The notes beneath the pieces are model-generated. The model saw only the letters and a list, made by a program, of their open reading frames with translations, had not been told where the DNA came from and searched no databases. The translations under genes were made by a program, and so were the position numbers. Below, piece by piece: positions 21,632 to 32,191 of a stretch of 32,191 nucleotides of DNA (its first letter is position 1; the number at the start of each line of letters is the position of its first letter). The DNA comes from an uncultured Oceanospirillales bacterium (lineage in GTDB: Bacteria; Pseudomonadota; Gammaproteobacteria; Pseudomonadales; Endozoicomonadaceae), in assembly GCA_947040555.1 (NCBI GenBank), contig CAMRBW010000026.1:1-32191 (forward strand). Reading direction: 5' to 3'.

Positions 21632-24478
21632 ATGCACGATAGTGTCATGCAGCGTATGTGGCAAACGGGCCATATCTCCGGAGGAAATGCCGCCTATGTG
21701 GAGGAGATGTATGAGCGCTATCTACGCGAACCCGGCTCTGTGCCCGATCAGTGGCAAGACTATTTCGCCAGTCTGCCCCCGGTGGCGGGTGCCGGTGTTC
21801 AGGATGTTCCCCACTCCACCGTCCGTGAAAACTTTCTCCACCTTGCCCGTAGCCGCCATCGGGCGCAACCGGTAGCGGCGAGTGCCGTCAGCAGTGAGTA
21901 TGAGAAAAAACAGGTTCTGGTCTTACGACTGATTAATGCCTACCGGGTACGCGGACACCAGAAGGCGATGCTGGATCCACTGGGGCTGATGCGCCGTGAA
22001 GATATTCCCGATCTCAAGCTTGAGCACCACGGCTTGAGTGAAGCCGATACCGATACCCTCTTCCAGACCGGCTCACTCTTTCTCGGCAAAGACGATAAGA
22101 CCCTGGGTGAAATTCGACAGGCCATGGAGTCCACCTATTGTGGCTCTATTGGTGCCGAATTTATGCATATCGTCAACACCGAGGAGCGGCTCTGGTTTCA
22201 GCAGCGTCTGGAGAGCGTGCGCGGCCGACCCGATATGGGCACCGAGGCGCGCATGCATCTGCTGGAGCGTCTGACAGCGGCAGAAGGGCTGGAAAAATAT
22301 CTCGGTGCGCGCTACCCGGGCACCAAGCGTTTTGGCCTTGAAGGGGGCGAATCCCTGATCCCGATGCTGGACGAGATGATCCAGCGTAATGGTGCCAGCG
22401 CGGTCAAAGAGATTGTGATTGGCATGGCCCACCGGGGGCGTCTGAATGTACTGGTCAATATTCTTGGCAAAAGCCCGGCCGATCTGTTCGATGAATTTGA
22501 GGGCAAGATCCATCTGCATTCGGCGGAAGGGTCCGGCGATGTGAAATACCACCAGGGCTTCTCTTCCAATGTGATGACCCCCGGCGGAGAAGTGCATCTG
22601 GCCCTGGCCTTTAACCCCTCCCATCTGGAGATTGTCAGCCCTGTGGTTGAGGGTTCCGTACGCGCCCGTCAGGATCGTCGCAATGATGGTGAGCGCCGGA
22701 AGGTGTTATCAATCGCCATTCACGGTGATGCGGCTTTTGCCGGTCAGGGGGTAGTGATGGAGACCTTCCAGCTCTCCCAGACCCGTGCCTATGGCATCGG
22801 CGGCACCATTCACATCGTCATCAACAATCAGGTGGGCTTCACCACCAGTAAGCGTGAAGATGCCCGCTCTACTGAGTACTGCACCGATGTCGCAAAAATT
22901 GTTGATGCACCGATTCTGCATGTTAACGGTGATGATCCCGAGGCCGTAGTCTTTGTCACCAAACTGGCGGTTGATTACCGCAAAGAGTTCAAGAAAGACG
23001 TTGTTATTGATTTGGTCTGTTATCGCCGCCGGGGCCATAACGAAGCTGACGAGCCCTCCTCTACCCAGCCGATGATGTACAGCCAGATCAAGGTGCAGGA
23101 TACCACCCGTGGTCTCTATGCCCACGATCTGGAAGAGCAAGGCGTACTCTCTTCCGGGCAGAATGAAGTGATGGCGGAAGAGTATCGCAAGGCGCTTGAG
23201 AGTGGTCGGCATGTGGCCAAAAGTCTGGTGCGTGAATCCAATGGCGAACTCTATGTCGATTGGACGCCCTATATTAATCGCAAATGGACCGCCCGCCATG
23301 ACACCCGTGTGGCACTGGGCACACTGCAGGGGCTGGGTCAGGCACTGGCCCGCATACCTGAGGGCTTTGAGGTTCAGCGCCAGGTCGGCAAAATCATTGA
23401 CGACCGGCGCAAGATGGCGGCCGGAGGTTTGCCTATTAACTGGGGAATGGCAGAGTCACTGGCCTATGCCACGCTGTTGATGGAAGGCCACCCGGTTCGC
23501 ATCACTGGGCAGGATGTCGGTCGAGGTACCTTTTCCCATCGCCATGCGGTGCTGCACAGCCAGAAAGATGGTGCCACCTGGGTGCCTCTGGCCCATCTTG
23601 CCGAAGATCAGCCATCGCTGCAGATCTATGACTCTGTGCTCTCCGAAGAGGCCGTGCTCGCCTTTGAATATGGTTATGCGACCACCCAACCCCATGCACT
23701 GGTGGTCTGGGAGGCGCAATTTGGCGACTTTGCCAACGGCGCCCAGGTGGTGATCGACCAGTTCATCACCAGTGGCGAATCCAAGTGGGGACGTCTCTGC
23801 GGTCTGACCATGCTACTGCCCCATGGCTATGAAGGTCAGGGGCCGGAACACTCATCGGCTCGTCCCGAGCGCTTCCTGCAGATGTGTGCCGAACACAATA
23901 TTCAGGTCTGTGTACCAACGACACCGGCCCAGGTGTTCCATATGCTGCGTCGTCAGGTGTTGAGGCCCCTGCGCAAACCGCTGATTGTATTTACTCCCAA
24001 GTCCCTGTTGCGGCATAAAATGGCGGTCTCTTCACTGGAAGAGCTCGCCGATGGCTCGTTCCAGACCGTACTGCCGGAAGTTGATGCACACGACAAGAGC
24101 AAGGTCAAACGTCTGGTTATGTGCAGTGGCAAGGTCTATTACGAGCTCCTTGAGCAGCGTCGTGCACAGCAACTGGATCATGTCGTCATTATCCGTATCG
24201 AGCAGCTCTATCCATTCCCGGAGGAAGACCTGCAGGCCATCATGGATGAGTATCCAAATCTGACCTCTGTCGTCTGGTGTCAGGAAGAGTCCATGAATCA
24301 GGGAGCCTGGTACTGTAGTCAGCATCATATGCGTCGGGTAATTGCCGAGCACAGGAATAAAGCGCTTGCTTTGACCTATGCGGGACGACCTCCATCAGCA
24401 GCACCAGCCTGTGGCTATATGTCGATGCATGTGGAGCAACAACAGAAACTTATTGCCGATGCATTGACTCTGAGTTAG
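21632..24478 (+). CDS. sucA: 2-Oxoglutarate dehydrogenase E1 component
   Basis: This 948-residue thiamine-diphosphate enzyme decarboxylates 2-oxoglutarate and passes succinyl to the SucB lipoyl arm. Characteristic blocks are GMAHRGRLNVL (about 264), KYHQGFSS, FNPSHLEIVSPVVEGSVRA, HGDAAFAGQG (about 365), the TPP/Mg region INNQVGFTTS (about 397) and GQDVGRGTFSHRHAV. The ATG at 21632 is chosen because it gives the family N-terminus (short helix then GGNAAYVEEMYERYL). An upstream in-frame GTG at 21593 would add 13 unrelated residues. GGAAAG lies nearby as the ribosome site. Confidence 0.97.
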   Translation: MHDSVMQRMWQTGHISGGNAAYVEEMYERYLREPGSVPDQWQDYFASLPPVAGAGVQDVPHSTVRENFLHLARSRHRAQPVAASAVSSEYEKKQVLVLRLINAYRVRGHQKAMLDPLGLMRREDIPDLKLEHHGLSEADTDTLFQTGSLFLGKDDKTLGEIRQAMESTYCGSIGAEFMHIVNTEERLWFQQRLESVRGRPDMGTEARMHLLERLTAAEGLEKYLGARYPGTKRFGLEGGESLIPMLDEMIQRNGASAVKEIVIGMAHRGRLNVLVNILGKSPADLFDEFEGKIHLHSAEGSGDVKYHQGFSSNVMTPGGEVHLALAFNPSHLEIVSPVVEGSVRARQDRRNDGERRKVLSIAIHGDAAFAGQGVVMETFQLSQTRAYGIGGTIHIVINNQVGFTTSKREDARSTEYCTDVAKIVDAPILHVNGDDPEAVVFVTKLAVDYRKEFKKDVVIDLVCYRRRGHNEADEPSSTQPMMYSQIKVQDTTRGLYAHDLEEQGVLSSGQNEVMAEEYRKALESGRHVAKSLVRESNGELYVDWTPYINRKWTARHDTRVALGTLQGLGQALARIPEGFEVQRQVGKIIDDRRKMAAGGLPINWGMAESLAYATLLMEGHPVRITGQDVGRGTFSHRHAVLHSQKDGATWVPLAHLAEDQPSLQIYDSVLSEEAVLAFEYGYATTQPHALVVWEAQFGDFANGAQVVIDQFITSGESKWGRLCGLTMLLPHGYEGQGPEHSSARPERFLQMCAEHNIQVCVPTTPAQVFHMLRRQVLRPLRKPLIVFTPKSLLRHKMAVSSLEELADGSFQTVLPEVDAHDKSKVKRLVMCSGKVYYELLEQRRAQQLDHVVIIRIEQLYPFPEEDLQAIMDEYPNLTSVVWCQEESMNQGAWYCSQHHMRRVIAEHRNKALALTYAGRPPSAAPACGYMSMHVEQQQKLIADALTLS

Positions 24479-24505
24479 TCAGCGAACATAGAACAAGGAT
24501 TACTT

Positions 24506-27212
<2,707 letters not shown>

Positions 27213-27248
27213 TTCGGTGACTATAAGAGAATAAGAACATCAAAGGGT

Positions 27249-27270
27249 GAGAGAGGGGAACGCCTCTCTC
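27249..27270 (+). other. Intercistronic hairpin between lpd and sucC
   Basis: GAGAGAGG (27249-27256) pairs perfectly with CCTCTCTC (27263-27270) over a six-base loop. There is no T run, so it is more likely an mRNA-stability or processing element than a terminator. Confidence 0.6.
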
Positions 27271-27312
27271 TCAATAACGATAAAACCAAGCCTGAGCGCA
27301 TGGGGTATTGTC

Positions 27313-28482
27313 ATGAATCTTCACGAATATCAGGGCAAGCAGCTCTTTGCCGAATATGGGTTACCGGTCTCGACCGGTTACGCCTGTGACACGGCAGATG
27401 AGGCGGTTGCAGCGGCGGACAAAATTGGGGGAGATACCTGGGTTGTCAAAGCACAAGTTCATGCCGGTGGTCGTGGCAAGGCGGGCGGCGTAAAGCTGGT
27501 AAAATCCCGTGAAGAGATTCGTGCCTTTGCTGAAAACTGGCTTGGCAAGAACCTTGTTACCTACCAGACCGATGAAAAGGGTCAGCCAGTCAGCAAGATT
27601 CTGGTGGAGAGTTGCACCGATATTGCCAGTGAACTTTACCTTGGTGCTGTCGTCGATCGTTCAACCCGTCGTGTCGTCTTTATGGCGTCCACCGAGGGCG
27701 GTGTGGAGATCGAAAAGGTAGCGGAGGAGACCCCGGAAAAAATTCTTAAAGAGGAGATTGATCCTCTTGTCGGTGCTCAACCCTATCAGGCCCGTGAACT
27801 GGCCTTCAAACTGGGTCTGAATGCCAAACAGGTGAAGCAGTTCACTACCATATTCCTCGGCCTGTCCAAACTCTTCCATGATTATGATCTCGCCCTGCTG
27901 GAGGTCAATCCGCTGGTGATTACCGATGCGGGTGATCTTCACTGTCTGGATGCCAAGATCACCATCGACAGCAACGCTGTTTACCGTCACCCCAAACTCA
28001 AGGCGATGCACGATCCCAGTCAGGAAGATGCCCGTGAGGCTCACGCGGCCGAGTGGGAGCTGAACTATGTGGCGCTGGATGGCAGCATTGGCTGCATGGT
28101 AAACGGCGCGGGTCTGGCGATGGGCACTATGGATATCGTCAAACTGTATGGCGGTGCGCCGGCCAACTTTCTGGATGTGGGCGGCGGTGCCACGCGGGAA
28201 AGGGTCACCGAGGCGTTTAAAATTATTCTTTCCGACAACAATGTGAAAGCGGTGCTGGTCAATATCTTCGGCGGCATCGTCCGTTGTGATCTGATTGCTG
28301 AAGGCATTATCGGTGCAGTGAAAGACGTCGGCGTTAAGGTGCCGGTGGTGGTACGACTGGAAGGCAATAACGCTGATAAAGGCTCGAAACTGCTGGCTGA
28401 TAGTGGGCTGGATATTATCGCTGCTACAACGCTGGAAGATGCAGCAGAACAGGTGGTCAAGGCAGCGGAGGGCATGGCATGA
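27313..28482 (+). CDS. sucC: Succinyl-CoA synthetase beta subunit
   Basis: This 389-residue ATP-grasp subunit makes ATP or GTP while converting succinyl-CoA to succinate. It starts [12 protein letters not shown] like E. coli SucC (388), with [16 protein letters not shown] in the nucleotide-binding region and EVNPLVIT and [11 protein letters not shown] motifs. ATG 27313 is chosen for this N-terminus and for TGGGG eight bases upstream. It ends overlapping sucD by four bases (ATGA). Confidence 0.98.
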   Translation: MNLHEYQGKQLFAEYGLPVSTGYACDTADEAVAAADKIGGDTWVVKAQVHAGGRGKAGGVKLVKSREEIRAFAENWLGKNLVTYQTDEKGQPVSKILVESCTDIASELYLGAVVDRSTRRVVFMASTEGGVEIEKVAEETPEKILKEEIDPLVGAQPYQARELAFKLGLNAKQVKQFTTIFLGLSKLFHDYDLALLEVNPLVITDAGDLHCLDAKITIDSNAVYRHPKLKAMHDPSQEDAREAHAAEWELNYVALDGSIGCMVNGAGLAMGTMDIVKLYGGAPANFLDVGGGATRERVTEAFKIILSDNNVKAVLVNIFGGIVRCDLIAEGIIGAVKDVGVKVPVVVRLEGNNADKGSKLLADSGLDIIAATTLEDAAEQVVKAAEGMA

Positions 28483-29351
28483 GTATTCTGATTGATAAAA
28501 ATACCAAGGTGATCTGTCAGGGTTTTACCGGCTCTCAGGGCACGTTCCACTCGGAACAGGCGATCGCCTACGGCACTCAAATGGTGGGTGGCGTAACACC
28601 CGGAAAAGGCGGTCAGGTCCATCTCGGTCTGCCTGTTTTCAATACCGTGGTCGAGGCTGTTGAAGCGACCGGTGCCGATGCCAGTGTGATCTACGTTCCT
28701 GCGCCGTTCTGTAAAGACTCTATTCTCGAAGCGGCTCAGGCCGGTATCACACTGATTGTCTGCATCACTGAAGGCATTCCCACCATTGATATGCTGGAAG
28801 CCAAGGTCAAGTGTGATGAGCTGGGCGTGGTGCTGATCGGCCCCAACTGCCCCGGTGTGATTACTCCGGGAGAGTGCAAGATCGGTATTATGCCCGGTCA
28901 TATTCATAAAGCCGGTAAGGTTGGTATCGTGTCACGTTCCGGCACCCTGACCTACGAAGCGGTTAAGCAGACCACAGATTTTGGCTTTGGTCAGTCGACC
29001 TGTGTCGGTATCGGTGGTGATCCGATCCCCGGTTCCAGCTTTATCGATATTCTCGGCCGTTTTGAGAACGACCCGGCCACGGAAGCGATTGTGATGATCG
29101 GCGAGATTGGTGGCACTGCCGAGGAAGAGGCGGCGGCCTTTATTAAGGCTCACGTTACCAAACCGGTAGTCTCCTATATTGCCGGAGTCACGGCACCTGC
29201 CGGTAAGCGTATGGGCCATGCCGGTGCGATTATTGCCGGCGGCAAGGGGACAGCCGATGAGAAGTTTGCCGCGCTGGAAGATGCCGGTGTCAAAACCGTT
29301 CGCAGTCTGGCAGATATCGGTCAGGCTCTGAAAGAGGTGACGGGCTGGTAA
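28479..29351 (+). CDS. sucD: Succinyl-CoA synthetase alpha subunit
   Basis: The 290-residue CoA-binding subunit carries the phospho-His H247 (RMGHAGAII), matching E. coli H246. [15 protein letters not shown] and [10 protein letters not shown] form the CoA site and [12 protein letters not shown] is conserved. The start codon overlaps the sucC stop (ATGA), so the two subunits are co-translated. Last gene of the operon, followed at once by a strong terminator. Confidence 0.98.
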   Translation: MSILIDKNTKVICQGFTGSQGTFHSEQAIAYGTQMVGGVTPGKGGQVHLGLPVFNTVVEAVEATGADASVIYVPAPFCKDSILEAAQAGITLIVCITEGIPTIDMLEAKVKCDELGVVLIGPNCPGVITPGECKIGIMPGHIHKAGKVGIVSRSGTLTYEAVKQTTDFGFGQSTCVGIGGDPIPGSSFIDILGRFENDPATEAIVMIGEIGGTAEEEAAAFIKAHVTKPVVSYIAGVTAPAGKRMGHAGAIIAGGKGTADEKFAALEDAGVKTVRSLADIGQALKEVTGW

Positions 29352-29371
29352 GTCTTCGTTAAAACAACAAA

Positions 29372-29407
29372 CCCCGCCACCGTTGTTAGACAGTGGCGGG
29401 GTTTTTT
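29372..29407 (+). terminator. Terminator of the sdh-suc operon, shared with pepE
   Basis: Nine-bp perfect stem CCCCGCCAC/GTGGCGGGG (29372-29380, 29393-29401) followed by T6. On the other strand it is followed by TTTGTTGTTTT, so it can also stop the convergent pepE transcript. Confidence 0.93.
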
Positions 29408-29421
29408 ATGCCCGTGGACGA

Positions 29422-30147
29422 CTACTGATCCATCAGAAACTGGACATTGTCGTCTTCCTGAAACACCTCTGCAGCCACTTCGTGGCGGAACAGCTTCATC
29501 GATTTGCCATTGGCACTGATAAAGTTCAGGGTTTCACCGTCAATATGGAACAGGGTGCCTTCGGGAATGCCGGCCACCACTTCGTGACGGTTGACCGCCA
29601 GAAACTCTTCAATGCGCTGATCCCGGGTTTCGCCATTGTGACCTGCCGGTGACGCTTCGATGTAGTGAGGATTAATCTGGAACGGCACCAGATTCAGGGA
29701 GTTCATCACCACGCTGGTAATGATTGGCATATCATTGGTGGTACGAATCGTCGGGCAGGCGATGTTGGCACCGGCACTCCAGCCAATATACGGCTTGTTG
29801 TGGGTAATAACCGCCTTGCGAATGACATTAATCAGACCAAGGTCGTGCAAGGTCTTGTTCAACACCCAGGTATTACCGCCGGAGACGATAATGCCATCGG
29901 CTTGCTCAATAGCCGTCACCGGATCTTCACAGCGATGCAGACCGATGACTTCGCAGCCAAGCTCGCTCAGGGTCTCCTGCACTGCCGCAACACGGTCATC
30001 GTGACTGGCGCGGATAACTGCATAGGGAACCAGCACGAACTTTCGGGCACCGGTCTTTTCCACAACTTTACGGATTGTCTCAAGACCGTATTCCATAACT
30101 TTGTTTTTGCCGGGAATAATCCCGTTGCTCAGTAAAACCACGTTCAT
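29422..30147 (-). CDS. pepE: Dipeptidase E (alpha-aspartyl dipeptidase)
   Basis: The 241-residue cytosolic serine peptidase (family S51) splits Asp-X dipeptides. Residues S124 (GWSAGAN), D139 and H161 (NPHY) match the Ser120-Asp135-His157 set of the Salmonella enzyme with a constant offset of four. GGNTWVL (90-96) is also a family block. GAGGA lies before the ATG. It starts 10 bases after dcuC and is clearly in one operon with it, suggesting joint use of aspartyl peptides and C4-dicarboxylates. Confidence 0.93.
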   Translation of the reverse strand: MNVVLLSNGIIPGKNKVMEYGLETIRKVVEKTGARKFVLVPYAVIRASHDDRVAAVQETLSELGCEVIGLHRCEDPVTAIEQADGIIVSGGNTWVLNKTLHDLGLINVIRKAVITHNKPYIGWSAGANIACPTIRTTNDMPIITSVVMNSLNLVPFQINPHYIEASPAGHNGETRDQRIEEFLAVNRHEVVAGIPEGTLFHIDGETLNFISANGKSMKLFRHEVAAEVFQEDDNVQFLMDQ

Positions 30148-30157
30148 AATTGTGTCC

Positions 30158-31531
30158 TCAAGAGTACATGGCGATCGCGGCGATCAGCACAATAACCATC
30201 GACGACATCATAGGTACAAACGTGCGCTTGATAACGTCGAGGGGAGAGATGTTGCCCATACCGGCGACGGTGATGATAACACCCGCGACCGGCGAAATAG
30301 TACGACCAATACCGGCAGCAAACAAAATCGGCACCAGCGCCAGCAGCGGGTTAACCCCGAAGCTTTCGGCAATCATCGGCACGATAGGGATAAAGGCCAT
30401 CACCGGTGCGTTACCGGAACCGGTAATAAACGCCGCCAGCAGGATAAAGAGTGAGAACACAATGGCGATGCTGGCAGGCCCGAGAGACATGGACTGGGCG
30501 AAAGCGATCAGGCCAGAGATTGCGCCGGCATTGGAGAGACCATTGGAGAAGAACTCGGCCGCGATCATCAGGGTGATAACGCTGGCGAAGATCATACCGG
30601 TGCCGTTTAACCAGGCGCTGAAATTATCAAAAGCCTTGTTCAGGGAGCGGAGATGGAACGCATCAATAACAATACAGATGCTCATGGTGGTCATCATGGC
30701 AACGGGGATGTTCATCTTGATGCTGGAGACGAACAGTTCAGAGAAACCGAACAGCAGAATAAATGGAATAACCGGCATCAGTGCATAGTAGGCGGGTGCC
30801 GTCTGAGCGGTGTCGTCACCGGCACTGGTCAGATATTTGCCACGATCATCCGCTGGGTTGTAGCCATCCTTCTGGTCGCAGTAACGCTGCCACAGAATAT
30901 TAATAAAGGGAATGGTCAGCAGCAGAATACCCTGGAAGATAGTCTGATGGTTGACGACAAAATCCATCACATCGACACCGATAGCTTCGGCACCAATAAC
31001 AGCATTCATCTGACCGGGACCGAACTCCCAGGCGGTAGGAATAACGATGGTCGCTATTGCGGTGCGGGCACTGATACCGGCATTACGCATAACCGGATAG
31101 AGGGTACCCATCAACAGCAGGGAGAGCGATGTGGCGCCGGTGATAAACACATACAGGAAAGAGACAAACACCAGCATGATGGCCAGCAGGGTGTAAGGAT
31201 TTTTCACGGCCATAATGGGGCGTGATGTCATCTTCACCATGGCCTGGGAAGCACCAATGTGAGTCAGGTAAGTTGACACACCGGCAATAGAGACCAGCGT
31301 CAAACCCACCTTGGACAGGCGAAAGTTGGTGATCTCGGTAAATTTCTGCCACAAGTCAAAGAACATCAGTCCGGTGGTGTCGCCTTCCGGCAGAATCGGA
31401 TTGATGCCCTGTATCTGTGAGTAGGTGAGTAGCGCCAGACCGGCGGTGATCAACGTTGCCTGGGGGTTGAGCTTTTTCAGCATGGCAAAAGCCACTAGCC
31501 CCACGACTATCAGGATAAAAGCAATATTCAT
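30158..31531 (-). CDS. dcuC: DcuC-family C4-dicarboxylate transporter
   Basis: This 457-residue inner-membrane carrier has about 12 hydrophobic segments and the E. coli DcuC length (461). It begins MNIAFILIVVGLVAFAMLKK; the frame is open further upstream, but those 77 residues are charged and atypical, so ATG 31531 is chosen although no strong ribosome site is seen. DcuC is known to export succinate during fumarate respiration and fermentation. A related subgroup (YfcC-like) may carry amino acids or peptides, which the pepE partner makes worth considering. Substrate is therefore only probable. Confidence 0.85.
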   Translation of the reverse strand: MNIAFILIVVGLVAFAMLKKLNPQATLITAGLALLTYSQIQGINPILPEGDTTGLMFFDLWQKFTEITNFRLSKVGLTLVSIAGVSTYLTHIGASQAMVKMTSRPIMAVKNPYTLLAIMLVFVSFLYVFITGATSLSLLLMGTLYPVMRNAGISARTAIATIVIPTAWEFGPGQMNAVIGAEAIGVDVMDFVVNHQTIFQGILLLTIPFINILWQRYCDQKDGYNPADDRGKYLTSAGDDTAQTAPAYYALMPVIPFILLFGFSELFVSSIKMNIPVAMMTTMSICIVIDAFHLRSLNKAFDNFSAWLNGTGMIFASVITLMIAAEFFSNGLSNAGAISGLIAFAQSMSLGPASIAIVFSLFILLAAFITGSGNAPVMAFIPIVPMIAESFGVNPLLALVPILFAAGIGRTISPVAGVIITVAGMGNISPLDVIKRTFVPMMSSMVIVLIAAIAMYS

Positions 31532-31800
31532 GTCATAGTGTTCTATAGGTATGTTGCAAGATAACGTTAATTTCTTATTAAGAACGTTGGCTATATGGTT
31601 TGCGTCGTATATTCGGGCAATTAGCAACACAGTGAACTGATTTGAAGCAAAGGAATAATGCGCGCTCGATAGGTATTTATACCTGCCCCAATAATGCGAT
31701 AAGTACTCGGACATGCAGAAAACAGAGACCGGATCCGTATTTGTGTCTATATCGGTCACCATCTCCCTGATGGTGGTCTTGAGGTCACCGCAGAAACTTC
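31532..31800. other. Upstream region of dcuC; no gene
   Basis: 269 bases between dcuC and the IS66 end, AT-rich. An imperfect FNR-like site is present (minus strand TTGCT-N4-ATCAG at 31650-31637, eight of ten consensus positions). No clean promoter spacing can be shown, so regulation is uncertain. Confidence 0.4.
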
Positions 31801-32191
31801 GTAAGCGTTCAAACAGGGGGCAGACTTCCCCTATTTGTCGAGATCGGATTTTAACGGATAGGCCCCGAATTTCTCCTTCCAGAGTCGTGATATCAGCCCC
31901 CTGATATTGCGGGCTGGGTGAAGACTGATGCGTTGCAGAACATCAACCAGGTATTTGTAGGGATCAATGCCTGCCAACAGGCAACTGGTGATCAAGGTCT
32001 GGAACACGGCAGCATTATCCGCTCCTTCTTCTGTCCAACAGAACTGGTCAACCAGTGGTTTGGCTTTTTTCTGGCGATAATCGCGCAGGGCATCACCTTT
32101 CAGCTCCAGTCGACGAATGTCGTCTTCGACTTTATACGGTACTGGGCTCACATCATTCGATCGCCTAAAATAGAGCCAAAATCAGCACTGG
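31801..32191 (-). mobile_element. End of an IS66-family element with a truncated transposase
   Basis: The plus strand at 31801 begins GTAAGCGTTC, the typical IS66 terminal sequence, 30 bases beyond the stop codon of a minus-strand frame (31831 to the window edge, open throughout). The last about 80 residues match the IS66 TnpC C-terminus: EEGADNAAVFQTLI, GIDPYKYLVDVLQRI, then HPARNI and a WKEKFGAYPLKSDL tail. The preceding YRQKKAKPLVDQF resembles a segment that in IS66 lies about 100 residues earlier, just before the domain containing NN-x-x-ER-x-IRP. That domain is missing, so an internal deletion is inferred. The 5' part lies beyond the window. Confidence 0.75.

Noticed and set aside
28065-28907. 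280-codon open frame antisense to sucC/sucD
   Set aside because: It spans the junction of two well-supported genes on the other strand and has no recognisable domain.

Overview
The window looks like a chromosomal segment of a Gammaproteobacterium. The strongest clue is the gene order gltA (divergent) | sdhCDAB-sucAB-lpd-sucCD, with lpd between sucB and sucC, as in pseudomonads and Oceanospirillales. The abundance of mobile remnants, GGACATCC-type repeats and broken genes would fit an Endozoicomonas-like, host-associated marine lineage, but that placement is a guess from pattern and not a search result.

Layout. 1-3600: a Bcp-type peroxiredoxin, a dicarboxylate/amino-acid:cation symporter with a perfect FNR/Anr box at class II promoter spacing far upstream, and a REP-associated (Y1/HUH) transposase flanked by its own short repeats. 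3879-9993: a run of five exported proteins (two lipoproteins, one of them CsgG/LpoB-like; a TPR protein; a coiled-coil periplasmic protein; a FlgT-like protein). The last four are packed as an operon with a strong terminator. I cannot tie this group to a named machine, and it is the best candidate for an undescribed envelope system. 10000-15300: accessory, decayed DNA with a frameshifted minus-strand gene carrying a 7-bp microsatellite, a murI fragment, an arsenic operon (exported LMW-phosphatase/arsenate-reductase-like protein, aquaglyceroporin, ArsM methyltransferase) and an IS110 transposase scrap.

15350-29407: housekeeping core. A CspA-family gene with a long leader is followed by citrate synthase (gltA, minus) and, divergent from it, the genes for succinate dehydrogenase, 2-oxoglutarate dehydrogenase, lipoamide dehydrogenase and succinyl-CoA synthetase. 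Good sigma70-like promoters can be read for gltA and for sdhC. Together these genes encode the TCA steps from oxaloacetate + acetyl-CoA to citrate, and from 2-oxoglutarate to fumarate. 29408-32191: a dcuC-pepE pair (C4-dicarboxylate carrier plus Asp-dipeptidase) and the end of an IS66 element with a recognisable GTAAGCG terminus and an apparently internally deleted transposase running off the window.

C4-dicarboxylate/amino-acid handling recurs (symporter, DcuC, PepE, Sdh, Suc), and one of these transporters carries an explicit oxygen-response signature. No tRNA, rRNA or CRISPR array was seen.
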